Shown here: piece by piece, positions 7,423-21,445 of the stretch
Position numbering within the stretch: position 1 is the stretch's first letter
Layout: every line of letters starts with the position of its first letter
From: Xanthomonas sp. CFBP 8443
GTDB lineage: Bacteria; Pseudomonadota; Gammaproteobacteria; Xanthomonadales; Xanthomonadaceae
NCBI RefSeq assembly: GCF_025666195.1
Contig: NZ_CP102592.1
Span: 4,526,001 to 4,590,000, forward strand
Direction of reading: 5' to 3'
Length of the DNA: 64,000 nucleotides
Notes under the pieces: model-generated
What the model saw: only the letters and a program-made list of their open reading frames with translations
Database searches by the model: none
What the model was told of the DNA's origin: nothing
Made by a program: the position numbers and the translations under genes

Positions 7423-9605
7423 TCAGTCTTCCAACCCCAACACCAACACCCCCAACGGCGGGATGGTCAGCGACAGCGAGGCCGGATGACCATGCGCGCC
7501 GATGTTTTCGGTGCGCACGCTGCCGCCGTTGCCGGTGTTGCTGCCGCCGTAGATCTCGGCGTCGGAGTTCAGCAGTTCGCGCCAGCGGCCGCCGCGGGGA
7601 ACCCCGATGCGGTAGCCGTGGTGCACCAGTGGGGTGAGGTTGGCGACCACCAGCAGCGGGGTATCGCTGCCCTGGGCGGTGCGCAGGTAGGCGAACAGGC
7701 TGTTGTTGGCGTCGTCGCCGATGACCCAGGCGAAGCCGTCGGGGGTGTCGTCGCGCGCGTGCAGCGCGGGGTGTTCGGCGTACAGGCGGTTGAGGTCGCG
7801 GACCAGGCGCTGGATGCCGCGGTGGCGCGGATCGTCGAGCAGGTGCCAGGGCAGCGCGGCGTCGTGGTTCCACTCGGTGGGCTGGGCGATTTCGCAGCCC
7901 ATGAACAGCAGTTTGCGCCCGGGGTGGGTGTACATGTAGCCCAGATAGGCGCGCAGGTTGGCGAAGCGCTGCCAGTCGTCGCCGGGCATGCGCCCGAGCA
8001 GCGAGCGCTTGCCGTGCACCACTTCGTCGTGCGAGATCGGCAGCATGAAGCGCTCGGAATACGCGTAGACCATGCTGAAGGTCAGTTCGCCGTGGTGGTA
8101 GCGGCGATAGATCGGGTCCAGTTCGATGTAGTGCAGGCTGTCGTGCATCCAGCCCATGTTCCACTTGTAGTTGAAACCCAGCCCGCCATGCGCCAGGTCG
8201 GCGGTGACGCCGGGCCAGGCGGTGGATTCTTCGGCGATGGTGATGGCGCCAGGCGCGTGTTCGGCGACGACCTGGTTGAGCCGGCGCAGGAACGCGATGG
8301 TCTCGTAGTTCTCGCGGCCGCCGTGGATGTTGGGCACCCATTCGCCGGCATTGCGGCTGTAGTCGCGATACAGCATCGAGGCGACCGCGTCCACGCGCAG
8401 GCCGTCGACGTGGTAGCGCTGCAGGAACTCCAGCGCGCTGGCGATCAGAAAGCCGGAGACTTCGCGGCGCCCGTGGTTGTAGATGAGCGTGTTCCAGTCG
8501 CGGTGGAAGCCTTCGCGCGGGTCGGCGTGTTCGTACAGCGAGGTGCCGTCGAAATGGGCCAGGCCATGGGCGTCGGTGGGGAAATGCGCCGGCACCCAGT
8601 CGACGATGACGCCGATGTCCTCGCGGTGGCAGCGGTCGACGAAGCGGGCGAAGCCGTCGGGCGAACCGAAGCGCGCGGTGGGCGCGAACAGGCCCAGCGG
8701 CTGGTAGCCCCAGGAACCGCCGAACGGATGCTCGGTGACCGGCATCAGTTCGATGTGGGTGAAGCCCATGTCGGCGACGTACGGAATCAGGCGCTCGGCT
8801 AGCGCGTCCCAGTCGAGCATGCTGCCGTCGTCGGCGTGCATCCACGAGCCGGCGTGGATCTCGTACACGCTCAGCGGTGCGTTCGGGCCGTGGCGGCGCG
8901 CGCGCGAGGCCATCCAGGCGTCGTCGCGCCACTGGAACGGGGCGGGATCGGGCACGATCGAGGCGGTGCCCGGCGCCAGTTCGGCGCGGCGCGCGACCGG
9001 GTCGGCCTTGGCCGGCAGGTCTTCGCCGCGCGGGCCGCGCAAGGCGTACTTGTAGTGCGCGCCGGCCTCGACGCCAGGCACAAACAGCTCCCATACGCCG
9101 GCCTGGTGACGCAGGCGCATCGGGTGGCGGCGCGCGTCCCAGCTGTTGAAATCGCCGATCACCGCCACGCGGGTGGCGTTGGGCGCCCACACCGCGAAGC
9201 GGGTGCCGCGCACGCCGTCGACCTCGACCACGTTGGCGCCCAGCGCGTCGGCCAGGTGCAGGTGATGGCCTTCGGAAATCAGGTGCAGGTCGAAATCGCT
9301 CAGCTGCGGGCCGAACGCGTAGGCGTCCTCGGTCTCCTGTTCGCCGCCGGGCCAGCGGATGCGCAGCCGATAGCGGCCGTCGTCGGGCAGCGTGGCGGCG
9401 AAGAAGCCCGGGCTGGGGCCTTCCTGCAGCGGCACCTCGCGGCCGTCTTCGAGTACCGCGGTCACCGCTTCGGCGCCGGGCAGGTGGCTGCGCAGCACGC
9501 GCGCGTCGCCGATGCGGTGCGCACCGAGCACGGCGAACGGATCGCCGTGGCGGGCATTGGCGAACGCACGCAGCGTTGCTTCGTCCCAGGTGTGGCCGAC
9601 ATCAC

Positions 9606-9609
<4 letters not shown>
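7423..9609 (-). CDS. glgB: 1,4-alpha-glucan branching enzyme GlgB
   Basis: GH13 enzyme of 728 residues that introduces alpha-1,6 branches into glucan. It has an N-terminal CBM48-like region ([19 protein letters not shown]), YEIHAGSW, the catalytic barrel with [17 protein letters not shown], the nucleophile region [17 protein letters not shown], the acid region ITIAEEST and [12 protein letters not shown]. The start ATG overlaps the stop of the trehalose synthase gene by four bases, making it the last gene of the GlgE-pathway operon. It branches the linear glucan made by GlgE. The stretch between its stop and the tRNA-Ile gene (about 240 bases) holds nothing recognisable. Confidence 0.95.
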
Positions 9610-12958
<3,349 letters not shown>

Positions 12959-12962
<4 letters not shown>

Positions 12963-15900
12963 GAAGTGGCTCCGGCGCGGATACGCCATAGGGAAAACGG
13001 CCGCGACGGATCGAGGCGAATGGTTTGCTGCTTGCCGTGCCAGGCGAAGGCGTGGCCGTCCCACAGGTCCTGCATGGCGACGCTGGCGTGGTCGGGCAGG
13101 CCCAGTTCCCACAGCGGCACTTCGATCTGCGCCTCCTGCGCCGCGTGCGGGTCCAGGCTGATCGCCACCAGCACCAGGCTGCGGCTGCGCGCCAGATGCG
13201 CTTCGTCGAGGAACTTGCCGAAGTACAGCACCTGGTCGTTGTGCGCCACGTAGAAACGCGTGCCCAGGTGCGACTGCAGTTCCGGGTGCTGGCGCCGCAG
13301 CAGGTTCAGGCGGGTGATCTCGTCGACGATGTCGCCGGGCGCACGCTCGGGCCACACGCGCAGTTGGTACTTCTCCGAATCCAGGTATTCCTCCTTGCCC
13401 GGCGCCAGCGGCGTGGCCTCGCAAAGTTCGAAGCCCTGGTACATGCCCCACAGGCCCGACAGCGTGGTCGCCAGCGCGGCGCGGATCAGGTGGCCGCCGC
13501 GGCCGCTGCGCTGCAGGAACACCGGGTTGATGTCCGGCGTGTTGACGAAGAAGTGCGGGCGGAAGCATTCGCGCGGCGTGCCGGCATTGAGCTCTTCGAT
13601 GTAGGCCTGCAGTTCGGCCTTGTGCTGGCGCCAGGTGAAGTAGGTGTACGACTGCGAGAAACCGACCTTGGCCAGCCGATACATCGGCTTGGGCCGGGTG
13701 AAGGCTTCGGACAGGAACACCACCTGCGGGTGGCGGCCGCGCACTTCGGCGATCAGCCATTCCCAGAATGGGAACGGCTTGGTGTGCGGGTTGTCGACGC
13801 GGAACAGGTTGACGCCTTCGTTGACCCAGAACAGCACCGCGTCGCGCAGCGCGTTCCACAGCTCCGGCACCGCGCCGCTGGCGTAGAAATCGACGTTGAC
13901 GATGTCCTGGTACTTCTTCGGCGGATTCTCCGCGTACGGGATCGAGCCGTCGGCGCGCCAGGTGAACCAGTCCGGATGCTCGCGCAGCCACGGGTGGTCC
14001 GGCGCGCACTGGATCGCGAAATCCAGCGCCAGTTCCAGGCCTTGCGCGGCGGCGGCGGCGCGCAGCCGGCGGAAGCCTTCCAGCCCGCCCAGTTCGGCGT
14101 GGACCGCGGTGTGCCCGCCTTCGGCCGAGCCGATCGCGTACGGACTGCCGGGCTCGCCAGGTTGCGCGGTGACCGCGTTGTTGCGGCCCTTGCGGTTCTT
14201 CTCGCCGATCGGGTGGATCGGCGGCATGTACAGCACGTCGAAGCCCATCGCGCGGATATGCGGCAGGCGCGCGATCACGTCGTCGAAAGTTCCGTGGCGC
14301 GCCAGGTCGCCGCTCTGCGAACGCGGGAACAGTTCGTACCAGCTGGAGAAGTGCGCGCCGCGGCGCTCGGCCTCGACGCGGAAGGTCATCGGGTATTCGG
14401 TGCGGAACGGCTTGTCGTCGGCGCGCGCCATCGCCTCGGCGGTGCCGGGCTCCAGCAGGATCTCCGCGCGTGCGGCCGGATCGTCGCTGCGGGTGATGCG
14501 CGCAACGATTGCCTTCAGCCGTGCCGCCAGCGCGCCACGGCTGCGCGCGCGCGCCGCCTCGACCTGGGCCAGCGCTTCCTGCACGTCCACCGGCAGCAGC
14601 GTGCCGGCGGCGCGCTTCTTTTCCAGGTCGGCGTGGGTGGTGGCGAACACGTCGCGCCAGGCCTCGATGCGGAACTCGTAGCGGCCCAGCCGCTCCAGCG
14701 GAAACTCGCCGCGCCAGCGGTCGTTGCCCAGCGCGCGCATCGGCGCGCTGGACCAGGTGCGCGCATCGGCGGCGCGCCACAGCAGCGCCACCGCGATGCG
14801 GTCGTGGCCGTCGCAGAACGCGTCGGCCTCCACGCAGATGCGGTCGCCGACGGTGCGCTTGACCGGAAAGCGGCCGTCGTCCACCGAGGGCGTCACCGCC
14901 TCGATACACACACGCGCCGCGCCGGCGGCGACATCGGCTGGCGTGCGGGCGCGCGCGGCGGCCAGCACCGGGCGCGCCGGCACGCTGCGGTAGACCCGCA
15001 CTTCGCCCGCTTCCAGGGTGCCCCCCTGGTCGCCCTGGATCGGCTCGCCCTGGTCGCTGAGCAGCGCCTCGCTGTCGCCGAGCAGGCGCAGCAGCGCCGA
15101 GCCGGGCACCGGCAGCAGGTGGTCGCGGTCGCTGTTGAGCAGCACCAGCCACGGCGCGGCGCCGCGCGGTTCCACCGCCACGGCGGTCAGCGCGCCATCG
15201 CGCAGCAGCGGGCGCAGATGCAGATCGGCCATGGCCTCGGTCGGCGCCACCGGGGTGGCATCGGCGGCATCGTCGGCGTCGGCCGGCACCGGGAGTTCAG
15301 TCGGCGCGGCGATCGCCCAGGCATCGCCAAACGCGGCGGCCAGCTTGGCGCGTTGCGCGCGCTGCAGCGGCGGCGGCGCGTCGGACGGCGCATCGGGATC
15401 GATGGTAGCGACGACCCGGCGCGCCAGGCTGCGCAGTGCCACGTCCTCGTCGAAGAACCAGCTGCCGCGTCCGTCCCACCAGGCCAGCGACGAGAACGCC
15501 GCATCGAAGCCTGCGCCGTGCAACCCACGCAGGGCCTCCAGGCCCAGGCCCGGGGTCCAGGCCAGGAACGTCGTCGCCGGCAGCTGCGCGTGCACGTCCT
15601 CGATCAGGCTGCGCCACAGCGTGGCCGGCGCGCGCTGCGGCTGCAGCACCCGGAACCCGGCCAGGCCGCCGCGCAGCCAATCGCGCAGGCGCACGCTCCA
15701 CCACTGCGCCAGGCCCGCGCCTTCTTCGGCATAGGCGAAGCGGCCCTGGGCGATCTCCGGCGTGCCGCGCTGGGCGCGCGGATCGGGCAGCGCCGAGGTG
15801 CGCGCGCGGAACCAGTGCGGATGCTCCTGCAGCAGGCGGCTGCCGCCGCCGATCTCGTCGATGCGCAGGTCGACCAGCAGCTTCAAGCCGTGCTTCTGCG

Positions 15901-16099
15901 CCAGCGCCAGCCACTGCTGCAGCCGCGCGTCGCCGGCGGCATCGTCGGCGGCCGGATCGGCCAGCCGGCCTTGCGGGTCCTGCGCGAACGGGTTGGGCAG
16001 CACCACGTGGTCGCAGCCATTGGCCTGTGCGGCCGCCATGGCCGCCTCCAGCGCGGCCGCATCGTGGTGGGTCAAGGGGGACAGCAGGCAGACATGCAT
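12959..16099 (-). CDS. glgE: Maltosyltransferase GlgE with extra N-terminal amylase-like domain
   Basis: Transfers maltose from maltose 1-phosphate to the non-reducing end of alpha-1,4-glucan. The GlgE part (about residues 400-1046) contains the DUF3416-type N domain and the GH13 barrel: [21 protein letters not shown], the nucleophile in [18 protein letters not shown] and the acid in [14 protein letters not shown]. Typical GlgE is about 650-700 residues; here about 400 residues precede it. These resemble a decayed GH13 barrel ([28 protein letters not shown]) in which the nucleophile Asp position reads Leu. Start at 16099 gives [13 protein letters not shown]; another in-frame ATG about 60 bases upstream is less likely. 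First gene of the glgE-treS/mak-glgB operon. Confidence 0.92.
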
Positions 16100-16731
16100 T
16101 CGGAGATCCCGTTCGCGTGATGGGGAGTGCACGATCCAGACAGCGGCGCTTGCCATCGGCAGCCGGATCGGCCGTCGCACAGGACGGAGACGGAATGCAT
16201 CTGCACGATGTGCCGCATCCGCAAATCGGATTCGGTGCCGGGCGCCGATGCCGCTCGATGCGATGCGACGGCGCCACAAGACCACAGGCGATGCCAATGA
16301 AATGTGTTCATGGCATTAAGCAGACGCATACGCGGCGCCCGATGCATGCGCCACCGTCACGCAGCGGCATCGGCGCCGGAACACCGCTGTCCGGACGTCT
16401 GCGAAGGAAGCGAGGCGCGCCCGCAACGGCGTCCACGTCTTAACGTCACCGCACGTTCACGCGCTCGCCACGGGATTGCGCACCGCGGCGTCACTGCCGT
16501 CGCGCTATGGGGCGCGCATACCACGGCGCCGGCGTGGCGGCAGGATGGCGCGACCGCTGTAGGGATGCACGTCTTCAGGCCCTGGCGATCACCAAGCGCT
16601 TGCCGTTGATCAGCGCCGGGGCGGGTACGCGGCGGGAAGAAGCGCTGCCAGAGACGAGGCCGATGACGAATGCGGCACTCATGGCTGATTCGGCAGCCGG
16701 CTGATCCGACGCTACCGCCATCCGCGTTCGA
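16100..16731. other. 632-base gene-poor stretch upstream of glgE
   Basis: Separates glgE from the lysR-type gene at 16732. No open frame has plausible codon use or a recognisable product. It presumably holds the glgE promoter and includes the imperfect palindrome at 16291-16316. On the minus strand a 35-codon frame at about 16577-16684 ends PALINGKRLVIARA; it could be a remnant of a lost gene but nothing identifies it. Confidence 0.4.
16291..16316. promoter_or_regulatory. Imperfect palindrome upstream of glgE, possible operator
   Basis: ATGCCAATGAA and TTCATGGCAT face each other across a short AT-rich centre (arms match except for one extra base). The element lies about 190 bases before the glgE start in otherwise GC-rich DNA. 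The symmetry is typical of a repressor operator, but no cognate regulator is encoded next to the operon. Confidence 0.35.
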
Positions 16732-17646
16732 TCATGCTCCCGCCTGGCCCAGGTCCCGATCGAGCAGGCAATCTATGAACGCGCGCAATGCAGGGAGCAT
16801 GTAGCGGCGGCTGGAGTAGTAGAGATACAAGCCGGGCACCGTCGGCGACCAATCCGCCAGCACGCGTTTCAGCCGGCCGTCCCGCAAGGCCTCGGCGATG
16901 CCGTCGTCGTTGTAGGCGTAGGTGATGCCCAGCCCCTGCAGGGCGGCGGGGACGACGATGTCCTGGTGATTGGCGATCACCTGGCCTTCGCCGACCACCT
17001 CCGTACTCCTGCCCTTCTTCCTGAACTCCCAGCCCGCGATCCTGCCGCTGCCGGGAAAGCGCCAGTTGATGCAGGCGTGACGCGCCAGCTCGGCCGGGGT
17101 CTTCGGCTCGCCATGCCGCGCGAGGTAGTCGGGCGAGGCCACCGCGAGCAGCGCGACGTCCGGGGTGAGGCGGACCGCCACCATGTCCTTCTGCAGGCGT
17201 CCGCCCACGCGGATGCCGGCGTCGAAGCCCTCGCCGGCGATATCGCTCAGGCCGTCGTCGATCACGATGTCCAGCACCACCTGCGGATGCGCGCGCGCAA
17301 AGCGGCCCAGGCGCGGCGCGATCACGTTCTTCGCCGCCATGCTGAGCGTGTTGATCCGCAAGGTGCCGGCAGCGCGCGCGTTGCTGCCGACCGCCTGCGC
17401 GACGGCGTCGTCCATCTCGCGCAGCATCGGCGCGATCCGTTCATGCAGGCGTTGTCCCGGTTCCGTCGGCGAGACGCTACGCGTGGTCCGGTTCAACAGG
17501 CGCACGCCCAACCGCGATTCCAGTTGCCGGATGACCTGCGAGAGGGCGGACCGCGACAAGCCCAGATGATCGGCCGCGCGGGCGAAACTGCCGCGTTCCA
17601 CCACGGCCACGAATGCCTTCAGTTCCGCAAACTCCGCCCCGCGCAT
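16732..17646 (-). CDS. LysR-family transcriptional regulator
   Basis: A 304-residue LysR-type regulator. The N-terminal winged helix-turn-helix is at residues about 4-62 ([56 protein letters not shown]); the effector domain of the CrgA/AaeR-like subgroup follows ([31 protein letters not shown]). It is divergent from the three-gene set at 17747-19700 with 100 bases between starts, so it most likely controls that set. The effector is unknown. An upstream ATG at 17724 would add 26 unconserved residues and is rejected. Confidence 0.9.
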   Translation of the reverse strand: MRGAEFAELKAFVAVVERGSFARAADHLGLSRSALSQVIRQLESRLGVRLLNRTTRSVSPTEPGQRLHERIAPMLREMDDAVAQAVGSNARAAGTLRINTLSMAAKNVIAPRLGRFARAHPQVVLDIVIDDGLSDIAGEGFDAGIRVGGRLQKDMVAVRLTPDVALLAVASPDYLARHGEPKTPAELARHACINWRFPGSGRIAGWEFRKKGRSTEVVGEGQVIANHQDIVVPAALQGLGITYAYNDDGIAEALRDGRLKRVLADWSPTVPGLYLYYSSRRYMLPALRAFIDCLLDRDLGQAGA

Positions 17647-17746
17647 TGTGCATCCATTTCTACATGGCCTGATCGGATAGTAGGCGATTCTCTTACCGAT
17701 GCGGTCGCGCCACTCTGCGTCCATGGACCCAGAGGGAGCACAACCG

Positions 17747-18076
17747 ATGAACGCACTGAACCTGCCCGAGCCGATCGCCGCCTACTTCCAGGCGGACACC
17801 CAGGACGGCCAAGCCGTCGCCCGCTGCTTCACCCCGAACGGCAGCGTGCGCGACGAGGGCAAGACCCACCAGGGGCAAGCGGCGATCGAGGCCTGGAAAG
17901 CGGACACCTCCACCCGCTACACCTACACCACCGAACCGCGCACGCTGCAGCGGGACGGCGGGCGCTACATCGTGACCGGACACGTCGCCGGCGATTTCCC
18001 CGGCAGCCCGATAGACCTGCGCTACGTCTTCACGCTCGAGCGCGGCAGGATCGGCTCGCTGGAGATCGCGCCGTGA
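17747..18076 (+). CDS. SnoaL/NTF2-like small protein
   Basis: A 109-residue protein with the NTF2-like cone fold signature ([59 protein letters not shown]). The family includes small isomerases, hydrolases and proteins of unknown role. The ATG at 17747 is preceded by AGAGGGAG at good spacing, which decides against the in-frame ATG at 17699. Its stop overlaps the GTG start of the short-chain dehydrogenase, so the two are translationally coupled. Function is not predictable beyond the fold. Confidence 0.85.
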   Translation: MNALNLPEPIAAYFQADTQDGQAVARCFTPNGSVRDEGKTHQGQAAIEAWKADTSTRYTYTTEPRTLQRDGGRYIVTGHVAGDFPGSPIDLRYVFTLERGRIGSLEIAP

Positions 18077-18855
18077 GCTTCGATCTGCGCCTCGCCGGCC
18101 GGCGCGCCCTGGTCACCGGCGGCACGCGCGGGGCCGGCGCCGCCGTGGTCCGCGCGCTGACCCAGGCCGATGCCCACGTGGTCGCGACGGCGCTCTCGCC
18201 GCCGGCGCAGCCGGTCACCGGCGTCCATTATCTCGCCGCCGATCTGGCCACGGCCGACGGCGCCCGCCGGGCCGCCGATGCGGCGCTCCAGCATCTCGGC
18301 GGGATCGACATCCTGGTCAACGTGGTGGGTGGTTCATCCGCGCCGGCGGGCGGCTTCGCCGCACTGGACGACACGCAATGGACGCGGGCGCTCGATCTGA
18401 ACCTGATGTCGGCCGTGCGGCTGGACCGCGCGTTGCTGCCGGCGATGCTGGCGCAGGGCGCCGGCGTGATCCTCCACGTCGCCTCGATCCAGCGCCTGTT
18501 GCCGCTGCCGGAAGCGACCATGGCGTACGCGGCGGCGAAGGCGGCGCTGTCGACCTACAGCAAGGCGCTGTCCAAGGAGGTCACGCCCAAGGGCGTGCGC
18601 GTCGTACGCGTATCACCGGGCTGGATCGACACGGAAGCCTCCGCCGCGCTGGTCGAACGCGTCGCGGCCCAGGCGGGCACGGATCGCGACGGCGGCAGGC
18701 AACTGGTCATGGATTCACTGGGCGGCATTCCGCTGGGGCGCCCCGCCACGCCGGACGAAGTCGCCGACCTGATCGCCTTCCTGGTCTCGCCGCGCGCGGC
18801 CTCCATCTCGGGCGCCGAATACATCATCGATGGCGGCACCGTGCCGACCGTCTGA
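18073..18855 (+). CDS. Short-chain dehydrogenase/reductase
   Basis: A 260-residue classical SDR. It has the Rossmann motif [11 protein letters not shown] near residue 16, a NxxG-type segment [10 protein letters not shown], the catalytic Ser in [10 protein letters not shown] and Tyr-x3-Lys in YAAAKAAL, and the C-terminal PGWIDTEAS and [10 protein letters not shown]. Start is GTG at 18073, overlapping the previous stop (GTGA). Substrate is unknown. It lies between the SnoaL-like gene and a secreted alpha/beta hydrolase under probable control of the divergent LysR regulator, a set that suggests small-molecule detoxification or modification. Confidence 0.88.
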   Translation: MSFDLRLAGRRALVTGGTRGAGAAVVRALTQADAHVVATALSPPAQPVTGVHYLAADLATADGARRAADAALQHLGGIDILVNVVGGSSAPAGGFAALDDTQWTRALDLNLMSAVRLDRALLPAMLAQGAGVILHVASIQRLLPLPEATMAYAAAKAALSTYSKALSKEVTPKGVRVVRVSPGWIDTEASAALVERVAAQAGTDRDGGRQLVMDSLGGIPLGRPATPDEVADLIAFLVSPRAASISGAEYIIDGGTVPTV

Positions 18856-18908
18856 CGCGTACGGGCAACGTCGCAGGACGGCCCACACCCACTCGAGAGG
18901 AAACGCCC

Positions 18909-19700
18909 ATGTTCAAGGTCGTCCGTTCCATGCTGGCCGCCGCCCTCGCCGTCGCCAGCCTTGCCTCGGCCCACGCTGCCGATCACGCGACCGCGCCGCT
19001 GCGCGGAGGCGTGCACAACGTCGTCCTGGTACACGGCGCGTTCGCCGACGGTGCCGGCTGGCGCGCGGTGCACGACGACCTGACCGCGCGCGGCTACCGC
19101 GTCTCCATCGTGCAGAACCCGCTGACCTCGCTGGCCGACGACGTCCAGGCCACGCGTCGCGTGCTCGACCGCCAGGACGGTCCCGCCATCCTCGTCGGCC
19201 ACTCCTGGGGCGGCACGGTGATCACCGAGGCCGGCGTCCATGCCAACGTGGCCGGCCTGGTCTACGTCTCGGCCCTGGCGCCGGACGCGGGCGAAACCAC
19301 GGCGCAGCAGTACGCCGGTTTCGCGCCCACGCCCGAGTTCGTCATCGAGACCGGTCGCGACGGCTACGGCTTCATCAGCCCGAAGACGTTCAAGGCCGGC
19401 TTCGCCCACGACACGACCGATGCCGATGCGGCCTTCCTCCGCGCCGCGCAGGTGCCGATCAACATGACGGCCTTCCAGACCCCGCTCGCGCACGCCGCAT
19501 GGCGCAGCAAGCCCAGCTGGGCGGTGATCGCCACCGAGGACAAGGCGTTCGACCAGGCCATGCTGGTGCACATGGCGGAACGCATCGACGCGACCATCAT
19601 CCGCGTCGCCGCCAGCCACGCCGTGTTCATGACCCAGCCGAAGGTGGTGGCCGACATCATCGATCGCGCGGCGAAGGACGTCGCGCTGAAGGCGAAGTAG
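18909..19700 (+). CDS. Secreted alpha/beta hydrolase
   Basis: A 263-residue alpha/beta hydrolase with a Sec signal peptide (basic start MFKVVR, hydrophobic stretch, cleavage probably after AHA near residue 23). The oxyanion segment is VLVHGAFADGAGWR, the nucleophile elbow is GHSWGG (Ser near residue 100), and the C-terminal His is in AASHAVFMTQP. It belongs to the family of esterase-like proteins similar to plant hydroxynitrile lyase/salicylate esterase folds. GAGAGGAAAC in front of the ATG is a good ribosome site. It follows the SDR by 53 bases and is probably in the same operon, but acts in the periplasm. Confidence 0.88.
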   Translation: MFKVVRSMLAAALAVASLASAHAADHATAPLRGGVHNVVLVHGAFADGAGWRAVHDDLTARGYRVSIVQNPLTSLADDVQATRRVLDRQDGPAILVGHSWGGTVITEAGVHANVAGLVYVSALAPDAGETTAQQYAGFAPTPEFVIETGRDGYGFISPKTFKAGFAHDTTDADAAFLRAAQVPINMTAFQTPLAHAAWRSKPSWAVIATEDKAFDQAMLVHMAERIDATIIRVAASHAVFMTQPKVVADIIDRAAKDVALKAK

Positions 19701-19797
19701 CGTCCGTGCCCGGCGTGCGCCTGCCGGCGTCGGCGCATACGCTTTCCAGTGGGGCATCGTCCGCATCCGCAGGCGGGACAGACGACGCCGGTACCAG

Positions 19798-20742
19798 TCA
19801 GGGAATCTGGACGTTGGCTTTCAACCAGCCCTCGACATTTTCCAGCTCGGCGCCGATCTTGAAGTTGAAGGTGCGCTCCATGTCCCACGAGACGCCCTTC
19901 CCCTGCGCAAAGGCCGCGCGGTACTTCTTGATCATGTTCGCCGGATCTTCCGCCAGTTCCTGCATGAGCTGAGGAACGCTCCATACCGCGAGCTCGAACG
20001 GTGCGCCGAACGTCTTCTCGAGAATTCCCGGAAGTTCGCCATAGCCGATCGTATCGCCCGCGAGGTACACGATCTCGTTACGCATCATGGGCGAGTGGAA
20101 GACGATGCGCGCGGTCATTGCGCCGATGTCCTCCGGCGTGGTCAGCGTAACGGCATTGGTCGCCGAGCCCAACGCGTTGACCTTCCGCCCAGGGAGATCG
20201 ACCACGCCGAATGCCGGCTCGAACAGATAGCTGGTGAACATTCCGGTGGAAACGATGACCCATTCCATCGCGGTCTGTGCGCGCAGATAGTCGCGTACGT
20301 CCAGTTGCGCGTCGAATAGATCCTGAGGGCCACCGCGTCCGATGGCATCGAAATCGACACCGAACTGCCATGGGAAGTACCTGGGGGCGCCGGACTTCAC
20401 GGCGGCGCGCGCGACCTTCATCGGCGTATCGCGACCGGCAGCGTAGCCGGTGCATCCAATGACCGTCTCGAATCCGGAGAAGGCATCGGCCAACTCGTCC
20501 GCGCTCGCCATGACAAGATCACCGGCGACGATATCCACTCCCAGCGAACGGATCTCCTCCACCACGCGCCGCTTTTCGGGCAGTTTCGATGCGATGGACG
20601 CGGGACGCAGCATGACGCTGATGCGCGCCGCGTCATGTTCCTTCGCGAGCCGTGACAGGTTGCGGATGACGGGCATCCCAAGCTCTCCTGCTCCCAAGAC
20701 CAGGATCGACTGGGAAGACGTGTTGCTGGCGCGAGAAGCCAT
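19798..20742 (-). CDS. NmrA/isoflavone-reductase-like NAD(P) protein
   Basis: A 314-residue atypical SDR of the NmrA / aromatic-alcohol-reductase group. The N-terminal dinucleotide motif is VLGAGELGMPVIRNL, followed by GDLVMASADELADAF and the family segment YFPWQFGVDFDAIG; the C-terminal part carries ERTFNFKIGAELENVEGW. It lacks a signal peptide. The start at 20742 is preferred over an in-frame ATG at 20868 that lies inside the divergent regulator. It is paired head-to-head with an HxlR regulator 72 bases away. Base composition is visibly lower in GC than its neighbours, suggesting transfer. Substrate unknown; quinone or aldehyde reduction is a guess from the pairing. Confidence 0.85.
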   Translation of the reverse strand: MASRASNTSSQSILVLGAGELGMPVIRNLSRLAKEHDAARISVMLRPASIASKLPEKRRVVEEIRSLGVDIVAGDLVMASADELADAFSGFETVIGCTGYAAGRDTPMKVARAAVKSGAPRYFPWQFGVDFDAIGRGGPQDLFDAQLDVRDYLRAQTAMEWVIVSTGMFTSYLFEPAFGVVDLPGRKVNALGSATNAVTLTTPEDIGAMTARIVFHSPMMRNEIVYLAGDTIGYGELPGILEKTFGAPFELAVWSVPQLMQELAEDPANMIKKYRAAFAQGKGVSWDMERTFNFKIGAELENVEGWLKANVQIP

Positions 20743-20814
20743 TGAATCACCATGTGTGTGTACGATGGCGGCGATTCTGCCTGCCGCACAGACCACACAG
20801 AAGAAGGCACACCC

Positions 20815-21240
20815 GTGATACCGACCGCTCCATTCATGAGTTCCGATGAACTCCTGCAGCATTCCCAACTGATATGCGACGGGATGAGCGCCGACGACGA
20901 TGGGCTACGCCGCGAGGTTCTGGCGCACGCAGGCAATCGCTGGTCCCTGGGCATCATCCACGCGCTTGGCGTTTACGGAACGCTGCGGCATGCGGATCTC
21001 GCGCGCAGGATGACCGGGATCACGCAGCGCATGCTCACGCGCACCCTCCGGCAACTCGAACGGGATGGCCTGATCGGCAGGCACGATTTCAATGAGGTGC
21101 CTCCTCGCGTCGAGTACAGCATCACCCCATTGGGCAAGAACCTGCTGGTTTTGATGATTCCCATGTGGACGTGGGTGGTGGAACGCGCCGAAGATTTCCG
21201 CCAATGCCGGCAGCACTTCGATGCCCAACGCAGTGCGTGA
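20815..21240 (+). CDS. HxlR-family transcriptional regulator
   Basis: A 141-residue winged-helix regulator of the HxlR/YodB/HypR family (HAGNRWSLGIIHALGVYGTL, ITQRMLTRTLRQLERDGLI, VPPRVEYSITPLGKNLL). The GTG at 20815 is chosen because AAGAAGG lies seven to eight bases upstream; the first downstream ATG would cut off residues common in the family. Two Cys, at about 21 and 131, are positioned like those of redox- or quinone-sensing relatives. It is divergent from the NmrA-like reductase and most likely regulates it. The pair sits next to the decayed tRNA gene at 21446. Confidence 0.88.
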   Translation: MIPTAPFMSSDELLQHSQLICDGMSADDDGLRREVLAHAGNRWSLGIIHALGVYGTLRHADLARRMTGITQRMLTRTLRQLERDGLIGRHDFNEVPPRVEYSITPLGKNLLVLMIPMWTWVVERAEDFRQCRQHFDAQRSA

Positions 21241-21445
21241 CGGTCTCAGCGGCCGTTGCCGACAGTGCCGGCCGTGCATGAGAGCCGTGACGACAGCAGG
21301 ACGCAGCCGGGCATCGGCTGCCGCCTAGGACGGGCGCGGCAATCGCGCGGCGTGCCAGTCGTGAAATCACTTCGCGCGCGCCGAGTTTCCGGCACTTCTC
21401 CGATGGCACAAAAGGCACTGGGCGGACGCCAAAGCGCCTGGCTTG

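Noticed and set aside
13025..16120. Long plus-strand open frames opposite glgE and treS (also 10212-13253)
   Set aside because: They are antisense shadows with no domains, biased composition (Arg, Ala, Gln, Val, His), and no ribosome sites; the minus-strand genes are unambiguous.
16577..16684. Small gene on the minus strand ending PALINGKRLVIARA
   Set aside because: Only 35 codons, no ribosome site, overlapping open frame on the other strand and no recognisable family; at most a remnant.
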